A DNA stretch of 64,000 nucleotides from Halopseudomonas sp002296055 (GCF_050876985.1 NZ_JBPAPP010000003.1), one strand, 5' to 3'; counted from the stretch's first letter, positions 33,487 to 44,676 are shown. Numbers and translations: made by a program. Notes: generated from the sequence alone by a model not told the origin.

Positions 33487-34857
33487 ATGATTCGAAAGCT
33501 GTTGCAGAAAATGCCCTCTCCCTTCGGCCTACCCCAACGCCGACGCACCACCCCGTCCGTCATTCCCGCCAGTCAGCATCAGGTGCGGCGCGAACGCCTG
33601 AGCAGACACGCGGTAAGCGTGGTAGAGAAGCTGCAACAGGCCGGCTATGAAGCCTTTCTGGTCGGCGGCTGCGTGCGCGACCTGATGCTGGATATCACGC
33701 CAAAGGATTTTGACGTTGCCACCAGCGCCACTCCCGAGCAGGTGCGCGCCACCTTCCGCAACGCGCGCCTGATTGGCCGCCGTTTCAAGCTGGTGCACGT
33801 GCATTTCGGCCGCGAGATCATCGAAGTAGCCACCTTCCGCGCCAACCACGAAACGCAAGTCTCGGAGGAGCAGTCACGCCAGAGCGAGTCCGGCCGACTG
33901 CTGCGCGACAATGTCTATGGCACCTTTGAGCAGGATGCCCAACGCCGCGACTTCACCATAAATGCCCTCTACTTCGACGTCAGTACCGGCCAGATTCACG
34001 ATTTTGCCCACGGCGTGCACGACATTCGCAACCGCCTGGTCCGTCTGATCGGCCACCCCGAGCAGCGCTATCAGGAAGACCCGGTGCGCATGCTGCGGGC
34101 CATCCGCTTTGCCGCCAAGTTGGATTTCGAGATCGAGCAACACACCGCCGCCCCTATCGAGACGCTGGCGCCACTGCTGCACGACATTCCTGCAGCGCGC
34201 CTATTTGATGAGTCACTGAAACTGCTGATGAGCGGCCAGGGCAAGGCCACCTTCGACCTGTTGTATCAATACGATCTGCTGGCCCCGCTGTTCCCGGATA
34301 CCGACGAGGCCATTCTCGACAATCCCGAATACACCTTGCGCCTGGTGCGCAAGGCGCTCGACAACACCGATGCGCGTATTGCCCAGGATAAGCCGGTCAC
34401 CCCCGCCTTCCTGTTCGCGGCCTTTCTCTGGCCGGCGCTGCCGGCGCGGGTTGCCGCGCTGGAAGAGCAAGGCATTCCGCCAATCCCTGCTTACCAGCAG
34501 GCGGCCCACGAGCTACTGGCCGAACAATGCCTGCATACCGCCATACCCAAGCGCTTCAGCATCCCCATGCGCGAAATCTGGGACATGCAGCCTCGGCTGG
34601 AACGACGCAGTGGCCGGCGCGCCGACCAACTACTGGAACACCCGCGTTTCCGCGCCGCCTACGACTTCCTGCTGCTACGCGAGGAAGCCGGCGAACAGAC
34701 CGACGGCCTGGGCGCCTGGTGGACTCAGTATCAGGATGCCAACGCCGATCAGCGCAGGCAGATGATTCGTGAGTTGAGCGATGCGCCCAAGAGCGGTGGC
34801 AAACGCAGCCGCTCCCGCTCGCGCCGCAAACCACGCAAACCGCAATCCAACGCCTGA
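33487..34857 (+). CDS. pcnB: Poly(A) polymerase I
   Basis: Adds poly(A) tails to RNA 3' ends, promoting decay. The nucleotidyltransferase core is clear: LVGGCVRDLMLD (from residue 58) and DFD (74-76), the metal-binding pair, then RRDFTINAL and the RNA-binding domain with DPVRMLRAIRFAAKL. The C-terminus is very basic (KRSRSRSRRKPRKP), as in the family. The start is uncertain: ATG 33487 gives 456 aa beginning MIRKLLQK; ATG 33463 is possible, and neither has a strong ribosome site. The stop overlaps folK by one base. Confidence 0.93.
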   Translation: MIRKLLQKMPSPFGLPQRRRTTPSVIPASQHQVRRERLSRHAVSVVEKLQQAGYEAFLVGGCVRDLMLDITPKDFDVATSATPEQVRATFRNARLIGRRFKLVHVHFGREIIEVATFRANHETQVSEEQSRQSESGRLLRDNVYGTFEQDAQRRDFTINALYFDVSTGQIHDFAHGVHDIRNRLVRLIGHPEQRYQEDPVRMLRAIRFAAKLDFEIEQHTAAPIETLAPLLHDIPAARLFDESLKLLMSGQGKATFDLLYQYDLLAPLFPDTDEAILDNPEYTLRLVRKALDNTDARIAQDKPVTPAFLFAAFLWPALPARVAALEEQGIPPIPAYQQAAHELLAEQCLHTAIPKRFSIPMREIWDMQPRLERRSGRRADQLLEHPRFRAAYDFLLLREEAGEQTDGLGAWWTQYQDANADQRRQMIRELSDAPKSGGKRSRSRSRRKPRKPQSNA

Positions 34858-35387
34858 TGCCACTCGTCTACGTCGCACTGGGCAGCAACCAGGGCGACCC
34901 AGTTGCCCAGCTGCGCGCTGCCTGCCAAGCCATGAACGAGCTGACCGGCAGCCAGCTGCTGGCATGCTCGTCACTGTACCGTAGCGCCCCCATGGGCCCG
35001 CAGGATCAACCGTCTTACGTCAACGCCGTGGTCGCCCTGCAGACCAGTCTTGAGCCTGAAGCACTGCTCGATCAGCTGCAACGCATCGAGCAGGAGCACG
35101 GGCGCGTGCGCAAGGCCGAGCGCTGGGGGCCACGCACTCTGGATCTGGACATCCTGCTGTACGACAAGCAGGTGATAAACAGCCCGCGCCTGCAGATCCC
35201 GCATTACCACATGCACGCCCGCGCCTTCGTCCTCTATCCGCTGGCCGAGATTGCTCCGCAGCTGCAGATGCCGGACGGCGTGCAGCTGGTCAGCTTGCTG
35301 GAGAACTGCCCGCGCGGTGATCTGCAGGCATTGCCCTTTTTTATACAACAGCCTGATGCGCGATCAGACTTGACACCCCATGGCTGA
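34857..35387 (+). CDS. folK: 6-hydroxymethyl-7,8-dihydropterin pyrophosphokinase
   Basis: Transfers pyrophosphate from ATP to 6-hydroxymethyl-dihydropterin in folate synthesis. A 176-aa protein opening VYVALGSNQGDP, with YVNAVVALQT and the signature RWGPRTLDLDILLYD carrying the Mg2+-binding aspartates. The ATG shares a base with the pcnB stop (TGATG), so translation is coupled. pcnB-folK-panB-panC is the standard pseudomonad order. Confidence 0.95.
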   Translation: MPLVYVALGSNQGDPVAQLRAACQAMNELTGSQLLACSSLYRSAPMGPQDQPSYVNAVVALQTSLEPEALLDQLQRIEQEHGRVRKAERWGPRTLDLDILLYDKQVINSPRLQIPHYHMHARAFVLYPLAEIAPQLQMPDGVQLVSLLENCPRGDLQALPFFIQQPDARSDLTPHG

Positions 35388-35397
35388 CACGTAGGAT
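35370..35397 (+). promoter_or_regulatory. Candidate panB promoter
   Basis: TTGACA (35370-35375), 16-bp spacer and TAGGAT (35392-35397), overlapping the end of folK and 150 bp before panB. The -35 is consensus and the -10 is four of six. It would let panB-panC be transcribed apart from pcnB-folK. Confidence 0.35.
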
Positions 35398-35550
35398 GCC
35401 GATTCCGGCAGGGCTCTACCCCAGCTCTGGCGGACAGTCGCCTTACCAAGGCTATACTCTCGCTGCAGCCACCCAGCGCGAGAGTGCGGATTCAACGGCG
35501 CCGCTGCAGCTGCAGTCGCCCACAGCAAAGGCCACCCACTGGAAACAGCC

Positions 35551-36345
35551 ATGCCTGACGTTACTCTGACCACACTGAACAAGCTCAAGCAAAGCGGCGA
35601 AAAGATCGTTTGTCTGACAGCCTACGACGCCACCTTCGCCCACGTTGAAAGTGAAGCCGGCGTCGAGGTAATGCTGATTGGCGACTCCCTCGGCATGGTC
35701 CTGCAGGGGCATGACAGCACCCTGCCGGTCAGCGTTGCCGACATGGCGTACCACACCGCTGCGGTCAAGCGCGGCAACAAGGGCGCGCTGATCATGGCCG
35801 ACCTGCCGTTCATGGCCTATGCCACCTTGGAGCAAGCTCTGACCAACAGCACCGCGCTAATGCAGGCCGGCGCCCATATGGTCAAGCTGGAGGGCGGTCG
35901 CTGGCTGGCTGAGAGCATTGAGGTGCTGAGCCGTAACGGTATTCCGGTCTGTGCCCACATGGGCCTGACGCCGCAGACAGTCAATGTCCTGGGCGGCTTC
36001 AAGGTACAAGGCCGCGACGAAGCTCAAGCGCGCGCGATGATCGAAGACGCCAAGGCGCTGGAAGCGGCCGGCGCCGCCATGCTGCTGCTCGAATGCGTAC
36101 CGCCGGCGCTGGCCAACGCCATCACCGCAGCGGTCAAGGTGCCGGTCATCGGCATTGGTGCCGGCAGCGGTACCGACGGTCAGGTACTGGTGGTACACGA
36201 CATGCTGGGGCTCTCGCTAAGTGGACGCGTACCGCGCTTCGTGAAAAACTTCATGGCAGGTCAGCCCGACATTCCGGCGGCAATCCGCGCCTACGTCGAG
36301 GCGGTCAAGAAGGTCGAATTTCCAGCAGCCGAACACGAGTTCTAA
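35551..36345 (+). CDS. panB: 3-methyl-2-oxobutanoate hydroxymethyltransferase
   Basis: First committed step of pantothenate synthesis: transfers hydroxymethyl from methylene-THF to 2-oxoisovalerate. A 264-aa TIM-barrel enzyme; AYDATFAHVESEAGVEVMLIGDSLGMV contains metal-binding aspartates, and LLECVPPALA carries the catalytic Glu region. Its substrate derives from the ilv pathway encoded at the left of the window. panC follows 4 bp after the stop. Confidence 0.95.
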   Translation: MPDVTLTTLNKLKQSGEKIVCLTAYDATFAHVESEAGVEVMLIGDSLGMVLQGHDSTLPVSVADMAYHTAAVKRGNKGALIMADLPFMAYATLEQALTNSTALMQAGAHMVKLEGGRWLAESIEVLSRNGIPVCAHMGLTPQTVNVLGGFKVQGRDEAQARAMIEDAKALEAAGAAMLLLECVPPALANAITAAVKVPVIGIGAGSGTDGQVLVVHDMLGLSLSGRVPRFVKNFMAGQPDIPAAIRAYVEAVKKVEFPAAEHEF

Positions 36346-36349
36346 ACCC

Positions 36350-37201
36350 ATGAACACCCTGCATACCATTGCGCAAGTGCGCGCTGCGGTTGGTCGTGCC
36401 CGCCAGGAAGGCAAGCGCATTGGTCTGGTGCCCACCATGGGTAACCTGCACGCCGGTCATGTTGCACTGGTGGAAAAGGCCCTGCAGCGCACCGATTACG
36501 TGGTGGTCAGCATCTTCGTCAACCCGATGCAATTTGGCCCCGGCGAAGACCTGGACAGCTACCCGCGCACCCTGGCCGAAGACCAGAAAAAGCTGCTGGA
36601 AGTAGGCGCCCACTTGGTATTTGCACCCAATGCCAACGAGATGTACCCCGATGGCATGGACGGCCACACTCGCATCAGCGTACCCGTGGTCTCCGAAGGC
36701 CTGTGCGGCGCCAGCCGCCCGGGGCACTTTGAGGGCGTGGCAACCGTGGTCAGCAAATTGCTCAACATTGTTGGGCCAGACGTCGCGGTGTTCGGCCAGA
36801 AGGACTACCAGCAGCTGGCTGTGATTCGCAAGATGGCGCAGGACCTCAGCCTGCCGGTGCAGATCATGGGCCACCCCACCGTGCGCGCCGAAGACGGCTT
36901 GGCGCTGTCCTCACGCAACGGTTACCTGAGCGCAGAGCAACGGGCCATTGCTCCGCGTCTGCAGCAGACTCTGCAACAGATCGCCAGCGCCGTGCAGGGC
37001 GGCCGCACGGACTACGCCCAGCTCATCAACGAAGCCAGCCAGCAGCTCAGCGAGGCTGGCCTGCGACCGGACTACCTGGATCTGCGTGACGCCACCAACC
37101 TGGCACCAGCACACGATGCCAGCACCGACCTGGTGGTGCTGGCAGCCGCCTATCTGGGCACGACCCGCCTGATCGACAACCTCGAATTCAGCCGCCCTTG
37201 A
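36350..37201 (+). CDS. panC: Pantothenate synthetase
   Basis: Condenses pantoate and beta-alanine with ATP to pantothenate. A 283-aa class I aminoacyl-tRNA-synthetase-like fold; PTMGNLHAGHVALV contains the HxGH motif, FGQKDYQQLAVIRKM the Lys-Asp-Tyr block and SSRNGYLS the KMSKS-equivalent. It is coupled to panB. In P. aeruginosa panD and pgi come next; here neither is present before acs, so beta-alanine must come from a gene elsewhere. Confidence 0.95.
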   Translation: MNTLHTIAQVRAAVGRARQEGKRIGLVPTMGNLHAGHVALVEKALQRTDYVVVSIFVNPMQFGPGEDLDSYPRTLAEDQKKLLEVGAHLVFAPNANEMYPDGMDGHTRISVPVVSEGLCGASRPGHFEGVATVVSKLLNIVGPDVAVFGQKDYQQLAVIRKMAQDLSLPVQIMGHPTVRAEDGLALSSRNGYLSAEQRAIAPRLQQTLQQIASAVQGGRTDYAQLINEASQQLSEAGLRPDYLDLRDATNLAPAHDASTDLVVLAAAYLGTTRLIDNLEFSRP

Positions 37202-37394
37202 GCGGCTGACTGCAGCACGCCCCCTCCGCTACCGCCGTTTTGACAGCCCCCTCTCATACCAAAGAAGGGTTGTCTTGCCCCCCTCCAATGGCCGACGCTA
37301 AATGACCTAAACTGACCGGCAACGCCCTGCGCCCTCGCCGGTCCGGACTCTGCCGCAGCACACCAGACCCGGCTGGCAAGAGACTGCCTGATTC

Positions 37395-37408
37395 AATAAC
37401 AAGAGGGG
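37395..37408 (+). promoter_or_regulatory. Crc/Hfq-type A-rich motif overlapping the acs ribosome binding site
   Basis: AATAACAA (37395-37402) is an exact AANAANAA motif, and it runs into AAGAGGGG (37401-37408), the Shine-Dalgarno sequence for the ATG at 37416. In pseudomonads Hfq with Crc blocks translation at such motifs and CrcZ relieves it. crcZ itself lies 4 kb upstream. Confidence 0.55.
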
Positions 37409-37415
37409 AATTCCC

Positions 37416-39356
<1,941 letters not shown>

Positions 39357-39363
39357 TTGACGC

Positions 39364-39393
39364 CCCTGCGACGGCCGCCCGGCTGTCGCAGGG
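39364..39393 (+). terminator. Hairpin after acs
   Basis: CCCTGCGAC (39364-39372) and GTCGCAGGG (39385-39393) form a perfect 9-bp stem 8 bp after the acs stop. The tail CTGAGACAGCTTGTT is only mildly T-rich. Confidence 0.5.
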
Positions 39394-39473
39394 CTGAGAC
39401 AGCTTGTTCTGACTACAGCACCCCTCTATGCTTGTGCACTCGAAAAATAGTGCCTGTGTAGAGGAGTCTGTTC

Positions 39474-40655
39474 ATGCAAGAGGTCGTGATTGTCGCCGCC
39501 ACCCGTACCGCCATCGGCAGTTTCGGGGGCCAGTTTGCCAAGGTGCCCGCCCACGAGTTGGGCGCCACCGTCATCCGCCGCTTGCTGGACGAAACCAAAA
39601 TTGACCCGGCGTCGGTCGACGAGGTTATCTTCGGCCAGGTACTCACCGCTGGCTGCGGCCAAAACCCCGCTCGCCAAGCCGCCATCCACGCGGGCCTGCC
39701 GCATAGCGTTCCGGCACTCACTCTGAACAAGGTCTGCGGCTCCGGCCTCAAGGCACTGCATCTGGCTGCCCAGGCCATTCGCTGTGGCGACGCCGAGGTC
39801 ATGATCGCAGGCGGTCAAGAATCCATGAGCCTGTCGCCCCACATCATCCCCACCTCCCGCACCGGTCAACGCATGGGCCACGGGCAGATGATCGACACCA
39901 TGATTCAGGACGGCCTGTGGGACGCCTTCAACAATTACCACATGGGTATCACTGCCGAGAACCTGGTCGACAAGTACAGCATCAGCCGCGAAGAACAGGA
40001 CGCCTTTGCCGCCGCCTCCCAACAAAAGGCCGTGGCTGCGCGCGACGCCGGCGTATTCGATCGGGAAATCACCCCGGTCAGCATCCCCCAACGCAAGGGT
40101 GATGCCCTGCTGATTACCCAGGACGAGCAACCACGCGCTGGCACCACTGCCGACAGCCTGGGCCGTCTCAAGCCGGCGTTCAAGAAAGATGGCAGCGTCA
40201 CCGCCGGGAATGCCTCCAGCCTCAACGACGGCGCCGCCGCGGTGCTGATGATGAGCGCCAGCAAGGCCGCCGAGCTGGGTCTGCCGGTACTGGCCCGTGT
40301 TGCCTCCTACGCCAATGCAGGCGTTGATCCGGCGATCATGGGTATCGGCCCGGTCTCGGCTACCCAGCGCTGCCTGGCCAAGGCCGGCTGGCAGGTATCC
40401 GACCTGGACCTGATCGAAGCCAACGAAGCCTTTGCCGCACAAGCGCTGGCCGTCGGCAAGGAACTCAAGTGGGACGCCGACAAGGTCAACGTCAACGGTG
40501 GCGCCATCGCCCTGGGCCACCCGATTGGCGCCTCCGGCTGCCGCGTGCTGGTTACCCTGCTGCACGAGATGCTGCGCCGCGACGCCAAGAAGGGTCTGGC
40601 GACCCTGTGCATCGGCGGCGGCCAAGGCGTCGCGCTGGCACTGGCCCGCGACTGA
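39474..40655 (+). CDS. Acetyl-CoA C-acetyltransferase (biosynthetic-type thiolase)
   Basis: Condenses two acetyl-CoA to acetoacetyl-CoA or the reverse. A 393-aa thiolase, the length of AtoB/PhaA. All catalytic residues are present: nucleophile C88 in NKVCGSGLKA, H349 in NGGAIALGHPIGASG and C379 in CIGGGQG. It stands alone with its own upstream gap after acs; no phaB, bdh or atoDA genes are adjacent, so the pathway (ketone-body use, leucine or PHA related) is open. GAGGAG lies near the ATG. Confidence 0.93.
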   Translation: MQEVVIVAATRTAIGSFGGQFAKVPAHELGATVIRRLLDETKIDPASVDEVIFGQVLTAGCGQNPARQAAIHAGLPHSVPALTLNKVCGSGLKALHLAAQAIRCGDAEVMIAGGQESMSLSPHIIPTSRTGQRMGHGQMIDTMIQDGLWDAFNNYHMGITAENLVDKYSISREEQDAFAAASQQKAVAARDAGVFDREITPVSIPQRKGDALLITQDEQPRAGTTADSLGRLKPAFKKDGSVTAGNASSLNDGAAAVLMMSASKAAELGLPVLARVASYANAGVDPAIMGIGPVSATQRCLAKAGWQVSDLDLIEANEAFAAQALAVGKELKWDADKVNVNGGAIALGHPIGASGCRVLVTLLHEMLRRDAKKGLATLCIGGGQGVALALARD

Positions 40656-40669
40656 TAGCTCTCCTCCCT

Positions 40670-40695
40670 GCAGCGGCGCCGCCCGGCGCCGCTGC
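40670..40695 (+). terminator. Strong hairpin after the thiolase gene
   Basis: GCAGCGGCGCC (40670-40680) and GGCGCCGCTGC (40685-40695) form a perfect 11-bp GC stem with a 4-nt loop. ATTGCTTGCT follows. A likely terminator separating the intact thiolase from the degenerate pair downstream. Confidence 0.6.
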
Positions 40696-40820
40696 ATTGC
40701 TTGCTCGCAAGCACCTGCACTGCCCTACACTGTTGAACTGACCGCCCGCACACCGGTCATAGCCTGCGCAGCACCTGCCGCAGGTGCGCTCCCGTGCCAC
40801 TTCAATTTTGCGAGCCCTGC

Positions 40821-41885
40821 ATGGACAGCCAGAACAGCCCATCCGTCACCCTGCCGCCCGGCGCCTACCTGCTAGCCGGCAACCGCAGCCCCGGCCTTTC
40901 TAGCGCCAGCCGAGAGCAGGCTGGCTTCAGTGCACTGGACCTGGCGGTGCAAAGCGCCAACGCCTTGCTACTGCGCTGCGGTCTGAGCGCAGGGGCGCTG
41001 GACGGCATCGTGCTGGCCAGCAGCGCCAGTCAGCCAGTAGATGGGGTGCGCCAGCGCCTGCACCTGAGCAGCCACACCCCGCTGCAACAGTGCTCACTGG
41101 GGCTCGATGCGGTTACCCGGGCCAGCCAGCAGATTCGCAGCGGCGATGCCGACCTGGTGCTGGTTGTCGCCAGCGACGCCGCCAGCAAAAGCAGCGCCGC
41201 ACCTCTGATTGAGTCAGCCAAGCGCCTGGCGGCACTGTTTGAGCTGGCCGATGAGGACGCCCAAGCCTACGCCCAGGCCTGCCGTCAGCGTCATAGCGAA
41301 GCAGAGCAAAGCGGCCTGTTCAGCCCCTACCGCATCAGCCTGTTCGACCGTCAGGGCGAGGTGTACGACACCGATCAACCTGCGCCTGACAGCGGCGCCT
41401 GCGCTCTGCTGCTGGCGTCCGCCCAAGGCTGCGCGCGGCTCAAACGGCGCCCGCTGGCCCTGCTCAGCAGCCAGACACAGGCCAGAGCCCCCGCGGACTA
41501 CCCCAGCCTGGCGCCCCTGCTGGCCAGCACCAGGCTATTGCAGACGCAGCAGCTTAGCCTGAACGATGTTGACCTGTGGGAGCTGCCCGACACGCCAGCG
41601 CTGGCACTGCTCGCCAACCTCGCGGCCTGGCAGGATGCGCGTTTCTGCGAGCGCCAACTGGAGCTGGAGCAGCCCATGGGCCGCCTGGACCCGACCAGCC
41701 TGAACCCGCTGGGCGGCAGCCTGGCACTCGGCACACTGCCCGTTAGCGGCGGCTGCCGGCAGCTGCTGCAACAGGCCGATACCCTGCAGCGTCATGCCCT
41801 TGGCCGCGCGGTGGTGTGTGAACAACAAGCAACTGATCAGGCCCAGGCCTGGCTGCTGACCCGTGCAGAGGAGGTGCAGGCATGA
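40821..41885 (+). CDS. Degenerate thiolase-like protein (FadA-like pseudoenzyme candidate)
   Basis: With the ATG at 40821 the protein has 354 aa; an upstream GTG at 40794 would add nine. The fold text is thiolase-like: LQQCSLGLDAVTRASQQIRSGDADLVLVVASDA aligns with the nucleophile region, with Cys kept but CGSGLxA changed to CSLGLDA. The later block reads NPLGGSLALGTLPVSGGCR, where thiolases have GGAIALGHPxGASG: the catalytic His is Thr. The C-terminal CxGGGxG motif is missing. Thiolysis is therefore doubtful. Its stop overlaps the next gene as ATGA, so the two form a unit like fadA with fadB. Confidence 0.7.
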   Translation: MDSQNSPSVTLPPGAYLLAGNRSPGLSSASREQAGFSALDLAVQSANALLLRCGLSAGALDGIVLASSASQPVDGVRQRLHLSSHTPLQQCSLGLDAVTRASQQIRSGDADLVLVVASDAASKSSAAPLIESAKRLAALFELADEDAQAYAQACRQRHSEAEQSGLFSPYRISLFDRQGEVYDTDQPAPDSGACALLLASAQGCARLKRRPLALLSSQTQARAPADYPSLAPLLASTRLLQTQQLSLNDVDLWELPDTPALALLANLAAWQDARFCERQLELEQPMGRLDPTSLNPLGGSLALGTLPVSGGCRQLLQQADTLQRHALGRAVVCEQQATDQAQAWLLTRAEEVQA

Positions 41886-43960
41886 TGGACGCACTCGATG
41901 ACCTGCTGCAGCGCGAACGTTGTTACGGCCCTTTCCGCCAGCAAGACCTGGAACAGCCCAACGAGGGCCCGTGGCAGCACTGGCGCCTGCGCCGCGACGA
42001 CAGCGATGTCGCCTGGTTGCTGTTCGACCAGCAAGGACAATCGGCCAACCTGCTGGGTGGCGCCGCACTACGTGAACTCGGTGATGTACTGGCCAGCCTG
42101 CGGCGTGAAATGCCCCGTGCCCTGGTGCTGCGCTCGGCCAAACCTGCGAGTTTCTGCCTGGGTGCGGACCTGCACGACTTTGCCGCTGTCGACAACGAAG
42201 CCGACGCGGTGCGCCAGCTGGTGGACGCGCACCTGCTGGCCCAGCAACTGATTGACCTACCCTGTCCGACGCTGGCCGTGGTGCATGGCGACACCCTTGG
42301 CGGCGGCCTGGAACTCGCGCTGTGCTGCGACATGCGCCTGGCCGCACCGGATGCGCGCCTGGGCCTGCCAGAGATTCTGGTTGGCCTGCATCCGGGCCTG
42401 GGCGCCACCGCGCGCCTGCCAGATCTGGTTGATCCGCTGCTGGCCATGCGCATGATGCTCAGCGGTAAGCCACTCAAGGCCGATGCGGCGGCGCAGGCCG
42501 GGCTGCTGGACAGCGTGGCGCCGGAACATGCCCTGCCGGCGCTAATCGACGATGCCGTCAACGGCCGCCTGACCCTGCAGCGTCGCAACCTGCGCGCTCG
42601 TCCCTATCGCCTGGACTGGGTGCGCCGCCTGGCCGCCATGGGCCTGCAGCGCCGCGCCGACGCACTGGTGGACCCGGCCCACTACCCCGCTCCCAGCGCC
42701 CTCATCGACCTCTGGCGCCGCCATGGCGGTAAACCGGACCTGATGCTGCATCGTGAGATTTACTCCTTTGCTCGCCTACTGGCCAGCAGCACCACCGGCA
42801 ATTTGATTCAGCTATTCTTCCTGCGCCAGCGCCTGAAAGCGCAGGGGGCAGCCGACCCGAGACGCCGGGCCAGCCATGTGCACCTGCTCGGCGACAGCCA
42901 GGTGGGCGTGGAACTGGCGGCACTGGCAGCCCAGCGCGGGTTACGCGTAAGCATCGGTGACCAGCAAGCGATGAGCCGCTGTATCCGCCACCTGGCCGGT
43001 ACCACTGACCTACAGGCAGCGCTGGATCACTTGATCTTTGACCCCGACCACCATGGCGTCGCCCAGGCCGACGCGCTGATCGACGCGCAAACCGGAGATC
43101 TTGAAACACGCCGCGCCGCACTGGCTCGGCTGGAGCCGCGCATGCGGCCGCAAGCCCTGCTGCTCAGCCTGCACGACGCTTTAGAGCCATTGCGTAGCGC
43201 CCTTGGCGACGCTGGCCGCCTGCTGGGTGTGCGTTTTGCCGGGCCGGTGCAGCGCGGCACACTGGCTGAGCTGGCCAGCCACAGCACCGGGCGCACCATC
43301 AGCCAGCAGCACGCACGGCAACTGCTGGGGCAACTGGCCTGCCTGCCGGTGCCGGTGAGCAGCCAGCCCGGTTTGCTACTGCGCCGAGTATTGGCCCCCA
43401 TGCTGCTGGAAGCCCTGCTGCTGCTGGAAGAGGGCCATGAGGCCAGTGCCATTGATCAGGCCGCGCTGGATTTTGGTTTCAGCAAAGGACCGCTGGCATT
43501 GCTGGATGACTGGGGGTTGGCGAACAGCCTGCACCTGTTCAACCAGTTGCACGCGGAACGCGACACCCCGCTGGCAGAGCCGCCGGCCCTGCTGCGCAAC
43601 TGGGTAGAGCAAGGGCGCGAGCGTATCCGCCCGCGCCAGCCAAGACGCTGGACACTGCCGGGGCGCAAACCTGCACGCCTGCCAGCCGAGGAGGGAGACC
43701 GGATGCTGCTGGTGCTGCTCAACAGCGCAGTGCGCGCCTGTCGCCAAGGCATCGTAGCCGACGACGAGCTGCTGGATGCAACCCTCACGCTGTCGGGCCA
43801 CTTTCCGGCCTTTCGCGGCGGCCCACTGCGCTATGCCCGCAGCTGCGGGCACGCCGCGCTGATTACCCGCCTGCAAGACTTGAGCGAAAGCCAGGGACCG
43901 CGCTTTACGCCCGACCCAGGCTGGACGCCTGTGGAGGAATCAGAAGCCGGGCAAGGGTGA
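41882..43960 (+). CDS. FadB-like protein with intact hydratase and degenerate dehydrogenase domain
   Basis: A 692-aa crotonase plus 3-hydroxyacyl-CoA dehydrogenase fusion. The hydratase part (about 1-250) keeps both catalytic glutamates: E144 in GGGLELALCC and E164 in GLPEILVGLHPG, 20 residues apart as in FadB. The dehydrogenase part (about 330-690) is altered: the NAD loop is GDSQVG (337-342) instead of GxGxxG, and the block that reads GMHFFNPV in FadB is GVRFAGPV with R451 in place of the catalytic His. It may act as a hydratase or isomerase only. It overlaps the MOSC gene by 21 bp. Confidence 0.75.
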   Translation: MMDALDDLLQRERCYGPFRQQDLEQPNEGPWQHWRLRRDDSDVAWLLFDQQGQSANLLGGAALRELGDVLASLRREMPRALVLRSAKPASFCLGADLHDFAAVDNEADAVRQLVDAHLLAQQLIDLPCPTLAVVHGDTLGGGLELALCCDMRLAAPDARLGLPEILVGLHPGLGATARLPDLVDPLLAMRMMLSGKPLKADAAAQAGLLDSVAPEHALPALIDDAVNGRLTLQRRNLRARPYRLDWVRRLAAMGLQRRADALVDPAHYPAPSALIDLWRRHGGKPDLMLHREIYSFARLLASSTTGNLIQLFFLRQRLKAQGAADPRRRASHVHLLGDSQVGVELAALAAQRGLRVSIGDQQAMSRCIRHLAGTTDLQAALDHLIFDPDHHGVAQADALIDAQTGDLETRRAALARLEPRMRPQALLLSLHDALEPLRSALGDAGRLLGVRFAGPVQRGTLAELASHSTGRTISQQHARQLLGQLACLPVPVSSQPGLLLRRVLAPMLLEALLLLEEGHEASAIDQAALDFGFSKGPLALLDDWGLANSLHLFNQLHAERDTPLAEPPALLRNWVEQGRERIRPRQPRRWTLPGRKPARLPAEEGDRMLLVLLNSAVRACRQGIVADDELLDATLTLSGHFPAFRGGPLRYARSCGHAALITRLQDLSESQGPRFTPDPGWTPVEESEAGQG

Positions 43961-44620
43961 GGTCTGCTGCTCGGCTTTGGCCAGTTTGGCCTGCATTTCA
44001 GCGCGCATCTTCTCGGCCAGCGGCGCGGCCAGCAGCTGCCGCAGAAAGGTCGGATTCAAGCCCTTGCTGTGGCAGTAACGAAATACCTCGTTGATCGTCG
44101 GGAACACCGCATCACCCGCCAGCACGGTCACCTCCTGACCAACGCTGACCTCGGCCGCGGACAACACTCGCGCGTAGGCGCCGCAGCGCTCGGCCCGCAC
44201 AAATGCCTTGGCAAAGCGGTTGTCGCCCACCCGCGCCGCCAGCGTAGAGCAGGGAATGCGCGGCGCAGTGATTTCCAGCAGCAGCTCACCAATGCGCAAC
44301 CGATCACCAACGCGCAGCGCCGGCCACCAATGGGACAGGGTCAGGTTTTCGCCGAAGAAGCCAGGCGTCAGCGGGCGCTGCAGCTCAGCACTCCACCAGT
44401 CGATATCCTCCTGGCTATACAGGTACACAGCCTGATCAGGCCCGCCGTGGTGCTTGAGGTCGCCAATAAAATCGCCGGGCACCCCCGTCTGGTCGATAAA
44501 TACCGGGCCGGCCTGCGGCTGCTTGAAATGCCCAGTGTGGGCGCTGCGCTCACCGATTTGCAGCGGTTGGGCCTCGGCGGCGTTAATGGACAACAGGCTG
44601 ACAGAGCGGGGCTGATTCAT
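43940..44620 (-). CDS. MOSC domain protein, YiiM-like
   Basis: A 226-aa MOSC-fold protein with a C-terminal 3-alpha domain, as in E. coli YiiM, which reduces N-hydroxylated compounds with molybdenum cofactor. DQTGVPGDFIGDLKHHGGPDQAVYLYSQEDIDWW and FGENLTLSHWW are the family blocks. The Moco-binding Cys is in PRIPCSTLAARVGDNRFAKAF. The ATG at 44620 has GTGAG 7 bp upstream; a GTG at 44632 also exists. Convergent with the FadB-like gene. Confidence 0.88.
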   Translation of the reverse strand: MNQPRSVSLLSINAAEAQPLQIGERSAHTGHFKQPQAGPVFIDQTGVPGDFIGDLKHHGGPDQAVYLYSQEDIDWWSAELQRPLTPGFFGENLTLSHWWPALRVGDRLRIGELLLEITAPRIPCSTLAARVGDNRFAKAFVRAERCGAYARVLSAAEVSVGQEVTVLAGDAVFPTINEVFRYCHSKGLNPTFLRQLLAAPLAEKMRAEMQAKLAKAEQQTSPLPGF

Positions 44621-44676
44621 GGCATGACTCACAGGTAACGGCGGTACTGCAGTCGACCGGATTTACTCGCCGACTG

